From an uncultured Cetobacterium sp. (lineage in GTDB: Bacteria > Fusobacteriota > Fusobacteriia > Fusobacteriales > Fusobacteriaceae): DNA of 39,950 bases. The notes under the pieces are model-generated. The model was not told the DNA's origin, did no database searches, and saw only the letters and a program-made list of their open reading frames with translations. The position numbers were made by a program, and so were the translations under genes. The stretch covers positions 1-39,950 of the forward strand of contig NZ_CAMFHX010000022.1 in the NCBI RefSeq assembly GCF_945952365.1, written 5' to 3'. Below, in pieces: positions 7,541-15,126 of the stretch (positions within the stretch are counted from its first letter, which is position 1; every line of letters starts with the position of its first letter).

Positions 7541-7575
7541 TGAAAAAATAAAAAAAAGCTGCTTTAAAAGCAGCT
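7541..7575 (-). terminator. Terminator of the 230-residue protein gene
   Basis: AGCTGCTT/AAGCAGCT stem (7557-7564 with 7568-7575), followed on the minus strand by a long T-run. Confidence 0.9.
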
Positions 7576-7583
7576 CTAGTTCA

Positions 7584-8276
7584 CTATTTTTCTTCAGAGT
7601 CATTAGTTTCAGTTGCAGTTTCCTCTTCTTTCGGAATAGGATTTCCAAACATCCACTCTATTTGTCTTCTAACTCCAGTTAAGTCAATCTCTTGACCCTC
7701 TATCTCTAATTTATCAGTTTCAGGAATCGCTAAGAATCCATCTTCTATTGGAGCATCCTTTAATAAATTATGCTGTAATTTTATAGGGTTTTCAAATCCA
7801 AATGGTTTGAACTCTGTTTTTACACTTCTTATTAATTCATCATTTTTTGCAATCTCTTCTACTTGCTCTTCTGAGAATCTTCTTTGAGGTGGATATTCAG
7901 CAATGAATAAAGTTTCTGTTTTTACAAACTTTAACTCCTCTCCCTCTTTTTCAAAAACATCTATTGTATATCTTCCTCTAGTTTTTACTAAAAACTTATC
8001 GATATCTACAATCTTTTTTCCTACACCTAAAGGATCAACCATTGGAGTTAACTCTCCTCTAGAGATTAAATCATCGTCAGGACCATTTAATCTTACTTCA
8101 AATACTGTAGGTTTTGTTATCTCTTCAAAAGTTAAAACAATTGATAATCTCATCATTGGATGAGGAAATAACGGTTGAATTATATTATCAAAAGAGCCAA
8201 AAATATCTACAGCTCCTCCTATTTGTTGACTCATTTGTGCTGCATGTGCTACTACTACACTTCTTAACTTAGCCAT
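7584..8276 (-). CDS. Uncharacterised 230-residue cytoplasmic protein (possibly DUF6941-like N-terminal domain)
   Basis: I do not recognise a function. There is no signal peptide or membrane segment. The first ~110 residues read as a compact beta-rich domain (SVVVAHAAQMSQQIGGAVDI, then RLSIVLTF and VFEVRLNGPDD). This pattern recalls DUF6941-type proteins, but that is a weak memory match. The middle holds a second beta-rich segment and the C-terminal ~20 residues are acidic (Glu/Thr-rich). The frame is open to 8327, but a purine-rich AAAGGGGG sits about 5 nt before the ATG at 8276, so the longer start is rejected. It is a single-gene unit with a good promoter (8313-8341) and terminator. Confidence 0.7.
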   Translation of the reverse strand: MAKLRSVVVAHAAQMSQQIGGAVDIFGSFDNIIQPLFPHPMMRLSIVLTFEEITKPTVFEVRLNGPDDDLISRGELTPMVDPLGVGKKIVDIDKFLVKTRGRYTIDVFEKEGEELKFVKTETLFIAEYPPQRRFSEEQVEEIAKNDELIRSVKTEFKPFGFENPIKLQHNLLKDAPIEDGFLAIPETDKLEIEGQEIDLTGVRRQIEWMFGNPIPKEEETATETNDSEEK

Positions 8277-8312
8277 TTTATCCCCCTTTTTTTGGTTGTT
8301 TTGTTCTAATTT

Positions 8313-8341
8313 ACTATAGCATATCAATTTAGATTTGTAAA
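8313..8341 (-). promoter_or_regulatory. Promoter of the 230-residue protein gene
   Basis: TTTACA (8341-8336), 17-nt spacer, TATAGT (8318-8313) preceded by TGC (extended -10). It begins 3 nt after the stop codon of the histidine kinase gene. It also shows that translation from the longer frame start at 8327 is unlikely. Confidence 0.75.
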
Positions 8342-8344
8342 TTC

Positions 8345-10069
8345 CTATTTAAGGATCGTAAAAATAAAAATAGTACCTTTCCCCTCTTTAGAAATCACAT
8401 CTATTTTACCACCGCATCTCTCGACTAACTCTTTTACAATCGAAAGCCCCAATCCAGTTCCAGCTTTATTACTCGTTCTAGCTTTATCCACTCTATAGAA
8501 TCTTTCGAATATCTTTTCAATCTCCTCTGGACCTACTCCAACTCCGTTATCTTTCACACCAATTTTATATCTACTTTTTGTTTCTATTATAGATATCTCT
8601 ATCTCTGGAACTTTATTTCCTCTATAGATAATTGCATTTTCTACTAAATTTTTTAATATAGTCAATACTTTTTCAAAATCTATTTTCAACTCATTCTCTT
8701 TATTTAAAAGATTTAAATTATAAGAGATAGTTGCATCACTACTTTTTATTCTCTCGTTTAAAACCGCTTGAAGTTCTGTCTTAACTCTACTCACAGGAAC
8801 TTTTTCTATATTAACTATATTTGAACTTTCAATTTTACTTATATTTAAAAAATCTATGATTATATTTTCCAATTTATCAATATTATTTTTTATCGTTTTT
8901 ATAAACTGAATTTTTAAAGGATCTGGAGCATCCTCTAAAGCTATAACATATCCTTTTATATTTGTTAACGGAGTCTTCAATTCGTGACTTACATTACTTA
9001 TAAAAGTCTTCTGAACTTCAATCATTCCTTTAGTTGCAGTTATATCTTTAACTGATAAAAGATACCTTTGATCCTGATCTAAATATTTTACATTCACACT
9101 AAAATATCTTTTTAATCTTAAAATATAAACTTCCGACTTTTGATTTTGTTTCTCATTTATAGCTTTTTTCATCACATCAATAATCTCTAAATCTTTTATT
9201 AAATTCAAATAGTTAGTTTTATCTTTTTCATAAAGATAATTAAATTTACTATTTTTTATTATCAATCCTAGTTTTTCATCAAATAAACAAATTGAAGAAT
9301 CAATAGATGTTATAATTTGATGAAGAATTCTTTTCTCTCTATTCAAATTGATTATATTTTCTAAATTTTGCTTTTGCCACTTTTGTACAACATCCCAAAG
9401 ATTTAATATCCATGGATCTTTTTCAAAATATAAGTTTTCTCCATTACCTTTCTCTTTTAAAAAGTCTTCAATGACTTCAATTTTTCTATACAAATCTCTT
9501 TTCAAATAATTTTTATAAAAAGCGTGGATTATAAAATTTAAAAATGTAAAGAATAGTAGTTCTGCTAATAAAATTAACCTCAACATTCTCAGTGTCTCAC
9601 CATAGTTTTTAGAAACTCTTACAACTACCCTTTCGCCCTCTCTATTAACTCTTTTCACTGCATAATATGCCATTGTTTCGTCTGAAATACTACTCTTTCT
9701 AATATCAAATCCTGTTCCAGTATCTCTAACCTCTAAAACTTCTTTTCTGTTACCATGATTTTCTAACTTTTCTTCTTCGTTATATTTTCTCGAATCATAA
9801 ATAACTTTACCATCTAAAGCTATTATATTAAATCTCATATCAGAGTTTTCAAAAATTTGTTGGTAATCCTCTTTTTCATACTCTCTTATTAAATTTGATA
9901 TAATAAAAACATTTTCTTTCAATCCATTCTTTGCTCCATCTTTATATAGCGCTGATAAAAAAGAGATATTTGTAATAACAAATATTATCTCAATCATCAC
10001 TATAAAAAAAAGAGCAATTATCTCTTTTCTTCTAATCTGTATCCAACTCCTTTTACTGTTTTTATGCAC
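8345..10069 (-). CDS. phoR: PhoR-like sensor histidine kinase
   Basis: A membrane sensor kinase of up to 574 residues. Its layout is TM1 (about 17-41), an extracytoplasmic loop of about 120 residues, TM2 (about 161-184), a cytoplasmic PAS-like region (about 250-345), a HisKA H-box ISNVSHELKTPLTN with His362, then the N box (NLVENAI), G1 (DNGVGVG) and G2 (GTGLGLSIV) of the ATPase domain. Together with the upstream regulator and flanking pst genes this is the phosphate-sensing PhoR role, by inference. The gene overlaps the regulator by 52 nt if the GTG at 10069 is used. That GTG has no Shine-Dalgarno, so the start is uncertain. No terminator follows. Confidence 0.85.
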   Translation of the reverse strand: MHKNSKRSWIQIRRKEIIALFFIVMIEIIFVITNISFLSALYKDGAKNGLKENVFIISNLIREYEKEDYQQIFENSDMRFNIIALDGKVIYDSRKYNEEEKLENHGNRKEVLEVRDTGTGFDIRKSSISDETMAYYAVKRVNREGERVVVRVSKNYGETLRMLRLILLAELLFFTFLNFIIHAFYKNYLKRDLYRKIEVIEDFLKEKGNGENLYFEKDPWILNLWDVVQKWQKQNLENIINLNREKRILHQIITSIDSSICLFDEKLGLIIKNSKFNYLYEKDKTNYLNLIKDLEIIDVMKKAINEKQNQKSEVYILRLKRYFSVNVKYLDQDQRYLLSVKDITATKGMIEVQKTFISNVSHELKTPLTNIKGYVIALEDAPDPLKIQFIKTIKNNIDKLENIIIDFLNISKIESSNIVNIEKVPVSRVKTELQAVLNERIKSSDATISYNLNLLNKENELKIDFEKVLTILKNLVENAIIYRGNKVPEIEISIIETKSRYKIGVKDNGVGVGPEEIEKIFERFYRVDKARTSNKAGTGLGLSIVKELVERCGGKIDVISKEGKGTIFIFTILK

Positions 10070-10695
10070 TCAGTTAAAAATGGTATTTTTTCTCTTAACT
10101 TAGATATATAAACATCAACTGTTCTATCACCCGAATAGTAATTACTTCCCCAAACCTTGTCTAATATTTTCTCTCTACTTACAACTATCCCTTTATTCTT
10201 CACTAGAAGTAATAGTAAATCATACTCTTTTTTAGAAAGCTCTACCTCTACTCCGCTATTTGTCACTAAATGTTTATCTTCATCTATCTCTAACTCTAAG
10301 AATCTATTTCTTATTTTTTTATTTTTCTCTTGTTGATTAAGAAGCTTCTTACCTCTCAACAATAACTCTCTTGGATCGAAAGGTTTCTTCATATAGTCAT
10401 CTGCTCCAATCTCTAACCCTTTAAGAACATCTTCTACCTCTGTTTTAGCTGTTAACATAATAATATATGGCGTTCCATACTCATCTTCCATCTCTTTAAC
10501 AATTTTTGTGAAGTTTATCCCATCTAAATTGGGTAACATCAAATCTAAGATGATTAATTCATGTTTATCTTTTTTCAGATATTTTAACCCCTCTAAACCA
10601 TCAGAAGCTACAGTTACTTTATACCCCTCTTTTGTAAAATAGTAATTTATTAACGCTTGTATTTCTAAATCATCTTCAACTACTAGTACCTTCAT
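10018..10695 (-). CDS. phoB: PhoB/PhoP-like OmpR-family response regulator
   Basis: A 225-residue two-component regulator. The receiver domain spans 1-115 with acidic pocket EDD (7-9), phospho-acceptor Asp51 in ILDLMLPNLDG, and the conserved Lys104 in KKPFDP. The winged-helix DNA-binding domain covers about 130-225 (TVDVYISKLREKI recognition helix, VKGVGYRLE wing). Position between pstS and the sensor kinase, in a locus with PhoU and the Pst transporter, indicates phosphate-starvation control. Start: ATG at 10695 with GGGAG upstream. It is transcribed from an extended -10 promoter and perhaps also by readthrough of the pstS terminator. The 11-bp repeat arrays at 11682-11765 are its likely targets. 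Confidence 0.88.
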   Translation of the reverse strand: MKVLVVEDDLEIQALINYYFTKEGYKVTVASDGLEGLKYLKKDKHELIILDLMLPNLDGINFTKIVKEMEDEYGTPYIIMLTAKTEVEDVLKGLEIGADDYMKKPFDPRELLLRGKKLLNQQEKNKKIRNRFLELEIDEDKHLVTNSGVEVELSKKEYDLLLLLVKNKGIVVSREKILDKVWGSNYYSGDRTVDVYISKLREKIPFLTECIKTVKGVGYRLEEKR

Positions 10696-10721
10696 ATCAT
10701 CTCTCCCATTACTTTTTTATT

Positions 10722-10730
10722 ATTATATCA
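10722..10730 (-). promoter_or_regulatory. Extended -10 promoter of the phoB-like gene
   Basis: TGATATAAT (TATAAT at 10727-10722 with TG 1 nt upstream) on the minus strand. No recognisable -35 is present, since the position is occupied by the pstS terminator hairpin. Confidence 0.5.
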
Positions 10731-10732
10731 CA

Positions 10733-10769
10733 AATATAAAAAAGGCGTCCCATTTTAATCAGGACACCT
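10733..10769 (-). terminator. Terminator of pstS
   Basis: AGGTGTCC pairing with GGACGCCT (one G-U pair; 10762-10769 with 10743-10750) and an 11-nt loop, followed on the minus strand by six T. The phoB-like gene starts about 40 nt further on, so leakage would co-express it with pstS. Confidence 0.8.
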
Positions 10770-10777
10770 ATATCATG

Positions 10778-11605
10778 CTATTTTGCTGGAACGAATCCTT
10801 CGTCTGAAACTACTCTTTGTCCGTCTGCTGATAATGCAAAATCAACTAATCCATTTACATCTTTATTATCTGTATCTATAACATACCAGTAGATCTCTCT
10901 AGCGATCGGGTATTTTTTATCTGCTACGTTTTGTACATTTGGTTCAACCGAATCAACTTTTAAACTTTTTACAGATTTATCCATGTATCCCATTCCAATA
11001 TATCCAATTGCATATTTATTATTTTTAGCTTCTTGCTTTATAGCTTCGTTTGATGGCATGTATAAAGTATTTCTTCCATACTCTGCATCTTTCTTAGTAT
11101 TCTCTTCTCTTATGATATGCTCTTTAAAGAACTCATGAGTACCAGATGATGAATCTCTTGATAAAACAACGATTGTTGCGTCGTCTCCTCCTAACTCTTT
11201 CCAGTTAGTAATCTCTCCTCTAAAGATTTTTGCTAAATCTAAATGATTTACATTATCTAGTTTGTTATTTTCATTTACAATTACTGTTATTCCATCATAT
11301 CCTAAAACAACCTCTTTTAATTTTAATCCTTTGTCTGCTGCTGTTTGTAACTCTTTTTCTTTTATATTTCTAGATGCCATTCCAATATCTGCAGTTCCAT
11401 TGATTAAAGATGAAATTCCTACTCCTGATCCTCCACCAGTTACAGCTATTCTCGCATCTTTGTTTTTCCCCATGTACTCTTCTGCGATGTATTGAGATAC
11501 GTTAACTATTGTATCTGAACCTTTTACTTGAATAACTTTTGATGCCATTGCTGTTGTTCCCATTAGTGCCATTAACCCCATTAGAAAAAACTTTTTCATT
11601 TTCAT
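10778..11605 (-). CDS. pstS: Phosphate ABC transporter substrate-binding protein
   Basis: A 275-residue periplasmic phosphate-binding protein. The signal peptide covers about residues 1-21 (cleavage likely after AMA). There is no lipobox cysteine, so it should be soluble in the periplasm, as fits a diderm. PstS landmarks: VKGSDTIVNV near the mature N-terminus, GGGSGVGISSLINGTADIGMASR, and SRDSSSGTHEFF, whose Ser/Arg/Thr residues bind phosphate in the family. Start: ATG at 11605, with AGGAGGAG 8 nt upstream. Transcribed from a promoter whose -35 is replaced by a Pho-box array (11682-11720), divergent from pstC. Confidence 0.95.
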   Translation of the reverse strand: MKMKKFFLMGLMALMGTTAMASKVIQVKGSDTIVNVSQYIAEEYMGKNKDARIAVTGGGSGVGISSLINGTADIGMASRNIKEKELQTAADKGLKLKEVVLGYDGITVIVNENNKLDNVNHLDLAKIFRGEITNWKELGGDDATIVVLSRDSSSGTHEFFKEHIIREENTKKDAEYGRNTLYMPSNEAIKQEAKNNKYAIGYIGMGYMDKSVKSLKVDSVEPNVQNVADKKYPIAREIYWYVIDTDNKDVNGLVDFALSADGQRVVSDEGFVPAK

Positions 11606-11666
11606 CTTTTAAACTCCTCCTGAATTTTATCTTAATTTTTCATTTCCTTTTTTTATTCTCAAGAGT

Positions 11667-11687
11667 AGTATAGAACATCTATGTTAA
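11667..11687 (-). promoter_or_regulatory. Pho-box-dependent promoter of pstS
   Basis: On the minus strand TTAACA (11687-11682), exactly 9 nt, then TATACT (11672-11667). There is no normal -35. Three more TTTACA-like hexamers lie upstream at 11-bp steps. Confidence 0.7.
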
Positions 11688-11765
11688 TCTAGTTTAAATT
11701 TAATGTAAAAAAACTGTAAAATATTTTTTACAGTTTTTTTACATGCTATTAATCCTATTTTAACA
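11682..11765. repeat. Symmetric Pho-box array: two sets of four 11-bp-phased hexamers
   Basis: Toward pstC (+): TTTACA 11727, TTTACA 11738, TTAATC 11749, TTAACA 11760. Toward pstS (-): TTTACA 11720, TTTACA 11709, TTTAAA 11698, TTAACA 11687. All steps are 11 bp, which matches direct-repeat sites of PhoB/PhoP-type regulators. The inner halves form a perfect 19-bp inverted repeat (11703-11721 with 11726-11744). Confidence 0.8.
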
Positions 11766-11780
11766 AGTAAGATATATTAT
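11760..11780 (+). promoter_or_regulatory. Pho-box-dependent promoter of pstC-pstA-pstB-phoU
   Basis: TTAACA (11760-11765), exactly 9 nt, then TATTAT (11775-11780). It is the mirror image of the pstS promoter and likewise has no standard -35. Confidence 0.7.
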
Positions 11781-11791
11781 ATTCATAGTGA

Positions 11792-11820
11792 GTTTAAATT
11801 TTGTTTAAAAACAGTTTAAA
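11792..11820. repeat. Three GTTTAAA direct repeats at 11-bp spacing
   Basis: GTTTAAA starts at 11792, 11803 and 11814. They lie in the predicted 5' untranslated region of pstC. Read on the minus strand they precede a perfect TATAAT (11781-11776) by about 10 nt, so they may be a second Pho array facing pstS. Confidence 0.6.
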
Positions 11821-11859
11821 ATTTTTTTAATTTTTTAACATAGGCTTAGGAGGTTTGTC

Positions 11860-12741
11860 ATGCATAGTATAAGAAAGATTAAAGACTCGATTATGAGCGG
11901 TGTTCACTCAGTTATTGGAATCTTTAACATTCTAATTGTTATACTTATTTTTATCTTTATTTTAGTAAATAGTTTATCATTCTTTAAGGAATATCCAATT
12001 TCAAAATTCTTTACCGGAACTGATTGGATCTCTCTTTCTGGAAAATATGGTCTTTTACCATTATTAGTCGGTTCATTTTGGGTAACTGTAGTTGCATTAG
12101 GAATTTCTGTTCCAATAGGAATAACTACAACAATATATCTATCTGAGTTTGCTAGCAAAAAAACGAAAAAAACATTAAAAATTATCATAGAAACAATGTC
12201 AGCTCTACCGTCAGTTGTTCTTGGATATTTAGGACTTTATGTTCTTTCTGGATTTGTAAAAACAACTTTTGGTTTACCAAGTGGATTAAACGCTTTAACT
12301 GGTGGAATAATGCTTTCATTTATGGCGATCCCTACTATTGTAAGTTTATCTGATGATGCATTAAACGCTTTAGATAAATCTTACAGAGAAGCTTCTTTAG
12401 CTCTTGGCGCAAATAAACTTGAGACTGTTTTCAAAATTCTTTTACCTGCAGCTTTCCCAGGTATATTCGCTGGTATAATGCTTGGATTCGGAAGAATTAT
12501 CGGTGAAACAATGGCCGTACTTATGATTACAGGAAATGCACCAATAATGGCAACAACACCACTTTCTCCTGTAAGAACATTAACTGCTACTATAGCTGCT
12601 GAAATGGGAGAGGTTGTTCAAGGAAGTAAACATTATCACGCTTTATTTGCAATCGGATTAGTTTTATTCGCTATCAGTTTCTTAACAAACAGTATCGCTG
12701 ATAAATATATCCGTAAATCAAGAAAGTTAATGGGTAAATAG
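11860..12741 (+). CDS. pstC: Phosphate ABC transporter permease PstC
   Basis: A 293-residue inner-membrane permease with six predicted helices. The MetI-type EAA loop reads SYREASLALGANKLETVFKI, where the ABC subunit docks. It pairs with PstA to form the phosphate channel. The start ATG (11860) has GGAGG 6 nt upstream. It is first in the plus-strand operon pstC-pstA-pstB-phoU and divergent from pstS. Its stop codon overlaps the pstA ribosome binding site, so translation of the two permeases is probably coupled. PstC is called rather than PstA from gene order and similarity to typical PstC N-termini. Confidence 0.93.
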   Translation: MHSIRKIKDSIMSGVHSVIGIFNILIVILIFIFILVNSLSFFKEYPISKFFTGTDWISLSGKYGLLPLLVGSFWVTVVALGISVPIGITTTIYLSEFASKKTKKTLKIIIETMSALPSVVLGYLGLYVLSGFVKTTFGLPSGLNALTGGIMLSFMAIPTIVSLSDDALNALDKSYREASLALGANKLETVFKILLPAAFPGIFAGIMLGFGRIIGETMAVLMITGNAPIMATTPLSPVRTLTATIAAEMGEVVQGSKHYHALFAIGLVLFAISFLTNSIADKYIRKSRKLMGK

Positions 12742-12753
12742 GAGGAGTAAAAA

Positions 12754-13593
12754 ATGAATATTTTAAAAGGAAAAAGCGGTACATTTATAGAACTTTTAAT
12801 TAAGTCAGTTGCTTTACTAGCTGTTGTACCAATATTTCTAATATTAGGTTATATAGTTTATAAAGGTGTTCCTGCTATCACTTGGGAGTTTTTAACGGAA
12901 GTTCCAAGAAGAGGTATGAGAGCTGGTGGAATTTTCCCAGCTATTGTCGGAACTATCTATCTAACTCTAGGAACTATAGCTGTTTCAGTTCCATTTGGAA
13001 TATTCACTGGAGTTTATCTAGTTGAATATGCTAAAGATAATATGTTAACAAGAATAATAAATCTTACTATTATAAATCTAGCTGGAATTCCAAGTATAAT
13101 ATATGGACTTTTCGGAATGTCACTGTTTGTAATATACTTCAAATTAGGAGTTTCTATTCTTTCAGGATCATTAACTCTTGGTATTATGTGTTTACCAGTT
13201 ATTATAACTGCAACAAGAGAATCACTACTAGCTGTTCCCAATAGTTTAAGAGAAGCATCTCTTGCTCTTGGAGCTACAAAGTGGGAAACAGTTTCAAAAA
13301 TTGTTATCCCTGCAGCACTTCCGGGAATTTCAACTGGAGTTATCTTAAGTATATCTAGAGCTGCTGGAGAAACAGCACCAATACTATTTACTGCTGCTGC
13401 TTTCTACTTACCATTCCTGCCTCAATCAATCTTTGATCAGGTTATGGCACTACCGTATCACCTTTATGTTATCTCTACACAAGTTCCAAATATGCCACAA
13501 AGCAATATGCACGGAACTCTATTTATCCTTGTGTTTATAACTGTTGGATTTAACCTTATTGGTGCGTACATTAGAAATAAATTTGAAAAATAA
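12754..13593 (+). CDS. pstA: Phosphate ABC transporter permease PstA
   Basis: A 279-residue inner-membrane permease with six predicted helices and the EAA loop SLREASLALGATKWETVSKI. The motif VPRRGMRAGGIFPAIVGT near residues 48-65 is typical of PstA. It forms the translocation channel with PstC. The ribosome binding site TAGGAGGAG begins in the pstC stop codon, 12 nt upstream of the ATG. The pstB gene follows after 30 nt. Confidence 0.94.
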   Translation: MNILKGKSGTFIELLIKSVALLAVVPIFLILGYIVYKGVPAITWEFLTEVPRRGMRAGGIFPAIVGTIYLTLGTIAVSVPFGIFTGVYLVEYAKDNMLTRIINLTIINLAGIPSIIYGLFGMSLFVIYFKLGVSILSGSLTLGIMCLPVIITATRESLLAVPNSLREASLALGATKWETVSKIVIPAALPGISTGVILSISRAAGETAPILFTAAAFYLPFLPQSIFDQVMALPYHLYVISTQVPNMPQSNMHGTLFILVFITVGFNLIGAYIRNKFEK

Positions 13594-13623
13594 TAATCTC
13601 ATAAATTTGGAGGAGTATATATA

Positions 13624-14385
13624 ATGAAACAAGATGTTAGAATATCTGTAAAAGACTTTAACTTTTACTACGGTGATTTCAAAGCTTTAAAAGGCATAAA
13701 TATGGATATATTAAAAAATAAAGTTACTGCACTAATCGGTCCATCTGGTTGTGGAAAGTCAACTTTCTTAAGATCAATAAATAGAATGAATGATTTAATA
13801 ACTGGAGTTAAATACGAAGGTGAGATTCTTCTAGATGATCAAAATGTTTTTGATAAGCAGTTTGATATCGTTGAACTTCGTAAAAAAGTTGGAATGGTTT
13901 TCCAAAAACCAAATCCATTTCCTAAGACAATCTATGAAAATTTAGTTTATGCTCCTAAGTTACACGGAGAAACTGATAAGAAAAAATTAGATGAAATTGT
14001 TGAATCATCTTTAAAAGCTGTTGCTCTTTGGGATGAAGTAAAAGATAAACTTCACCAATCAGCTCTTGGATTATCTGGAGGACAACAACAAAGACTTTGT
14101 ATAGCTAGAGCTATCTCTATCAATCCTGAAATCCTACTTATGGATGAACCTACTTCAGCTCTAGATCCTATATCTACAGCTAAGATAGAGGAGCTTATCG
14201 TTGAGTTAGCTAAAAACTACAGTATCGTTATCGTTACTCACAATATGCAACAAGCATCAAGAATATCAGATTACACAGGATTTTTCTACCAAGGTGTTCT
14301 AGAAGAGTTTGATGAAACTTCTACAATCTTTACTACACCTAAAGTTAAAAAGACTGAAGACTATATCACAGGAAAATTCGGATAA
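13624..14385 (+). CDS. pstB: Phosphate ABC transporter ATP-binding protein
   Basis: A 253-residue ATPase that powers PstCA. Walker A is GPSGCGKST (residues 39-47), the Q-loop lies in [17 protein letters not shown], the ABC signature is LSGGQQQR, Walker B is [13 protein letters not shown] and the switch His lies in VTHNMQQ. The FPKTIYENL segment is characteristic of PstB among ABC ATPases. Length is normal (about 250). Start ATG at 13624, with GGAGGAG 7-8 nt upstream. phoU follows after 12 nt. Confidence 0.97.
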   Translation: MKQDVRISVKDFNFYYGDFKALKGINMDILKNKVTALIGPSGCGKSTFLRSINRMNDLITGVKYEGEILLDDQNVFDKQFDIVELRKKVGMVFQKPNPFPKTIYENLVYAPKLHGETDKKKLDEIVESSLKAVALWDEVKDKLHQSALGLSGGQQQRLCIARAISINPEILLMDEPTSALDPISTAKIEELIVELAKNYSIVIVTHNMQQASRISDYTGFFYQGVLEEFDETSTIFTTPKVKKTEDYITGKFG

Positions 14386-14397
14386 AAAGGAGATTTT

Positions 14398-15090
14398 ATG
14401 AGAACTTTAATTGAATCTTTAAAAGCACTAGATGAACACTATTTAGAAACATTAAAATATGTTGGAAGAAATTTTGATGTAAACTTAGAGATGCTTCAAA
14501 ATAACAGCTTCAATCCAACTCTTTATGGAGAAGCTAAAATGATAGAGGATTTTATAAACTCTTTTGAGGTTAAATTAAAAGAGGATTCTATAATTACTAT
14601 GGCTAGATTCCAACCTGCTGCTAAAAATCTTAGAAAACTAGTTATGATAATTAACAGTGTTAGAGTTTTAGAAAGAATGGGTGACCTTTTAAAAGCAAAC
14701 CTTACTCTTATTAAAGATATTGAAAAAAAGTCACCAAACTTAGCTTATGCTATGAGCGAAAGAGTTTTACCAATTGCTAAAAAAATTAGAGGACTTTTCG
14801 GAATGTATGTTGAAGCTTTCTTAAACGAAGATGTAAGTTTACTTTATAACATCTTATATCTAGATGAAGAGATTGATGATTTAATCGATGAAAACACTAA
14901 CTATTTCTTAGGTAAAATGAGAGAAACTCCTGACAATGTTGTTGGAGGATCAGAACTTATGTTACTTGATAAGAAGTTTGAGAGATTATCAGATCATATA
15001 ATTCATCTAGCAAGTGATTTAATCTACATTTTAAATGGAGAGAACACTAGAAAAGCTGAACTAGAAAGTCAAATTAAAACTAAAAAATAA
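14398..15090 (+). CDS. phoU: Phosphate signalling protein PhoU
   Basis: A 230-residue, nearly all-helical cytoplasmic protein made of two tandem three-helix PhoU repeats. Each repeat carries the family's E-R-x-(G/S)-D metal-binding motif: LERMGD in the first (about residue 97) and FERLSDH in the second. It damps the PhoR-PhoB response when phosphate is plentiful, probably through contacts with PstB and PhoR. The N-terminal ~40 residues diverge from the usual HF-x-x-EL opening, but the rest fits. It is last in the pst operon, 12 nt after pstB, with AAGGAG just upstream of the ATG. Confidence 0.92.
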   Translation: MRTLIESLKALDEHYLETLKYVGRNFDVNLEMLQNNSFNPTLYGEAKMIEDFINSFEVKLKEDSIITMARFQPAAKNLRKLVMIINSVRVLERMGDLLKANLTLIKDIEKKSPNLAYAMSERVLPIAKKIRGLFGMYVEAFLNEDVSLLYNILYLDEEIDDLIDENTNYFLGKMRETPDNVVGGSELMLLDKKFERLSDHIIHLASDLIYILNGENTRKAELESQIKTKK

Positions 15091-15091
15091 T

Positions 15092-15126
15092 AGAAAAGGG
15101 AGCTTTTAAAAGCTCCCTTTAATTTT
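15092..15126. terminator. Bidirectional terminator between phoU and ispA
   Basis: A palindrome AAAGGGAGC (15095-15103) with GCTCCCTTT (15112-15120) and flanking T-runs on both strands. The ispA stop codon (15119-15121) lies inside the right arm. Confidence 0.9.

Noticed and set aside
11703-11744. 19-bp perfect inverted repeat with flanking A/T runs read as a bidirectional terminator
   Set aside because: It lies between two divergent starts, where there is no transcript to end, and its stem is nearly all A-T. Its hexamers are in phase with the outer Pho-box copies, so an operator explains it better.
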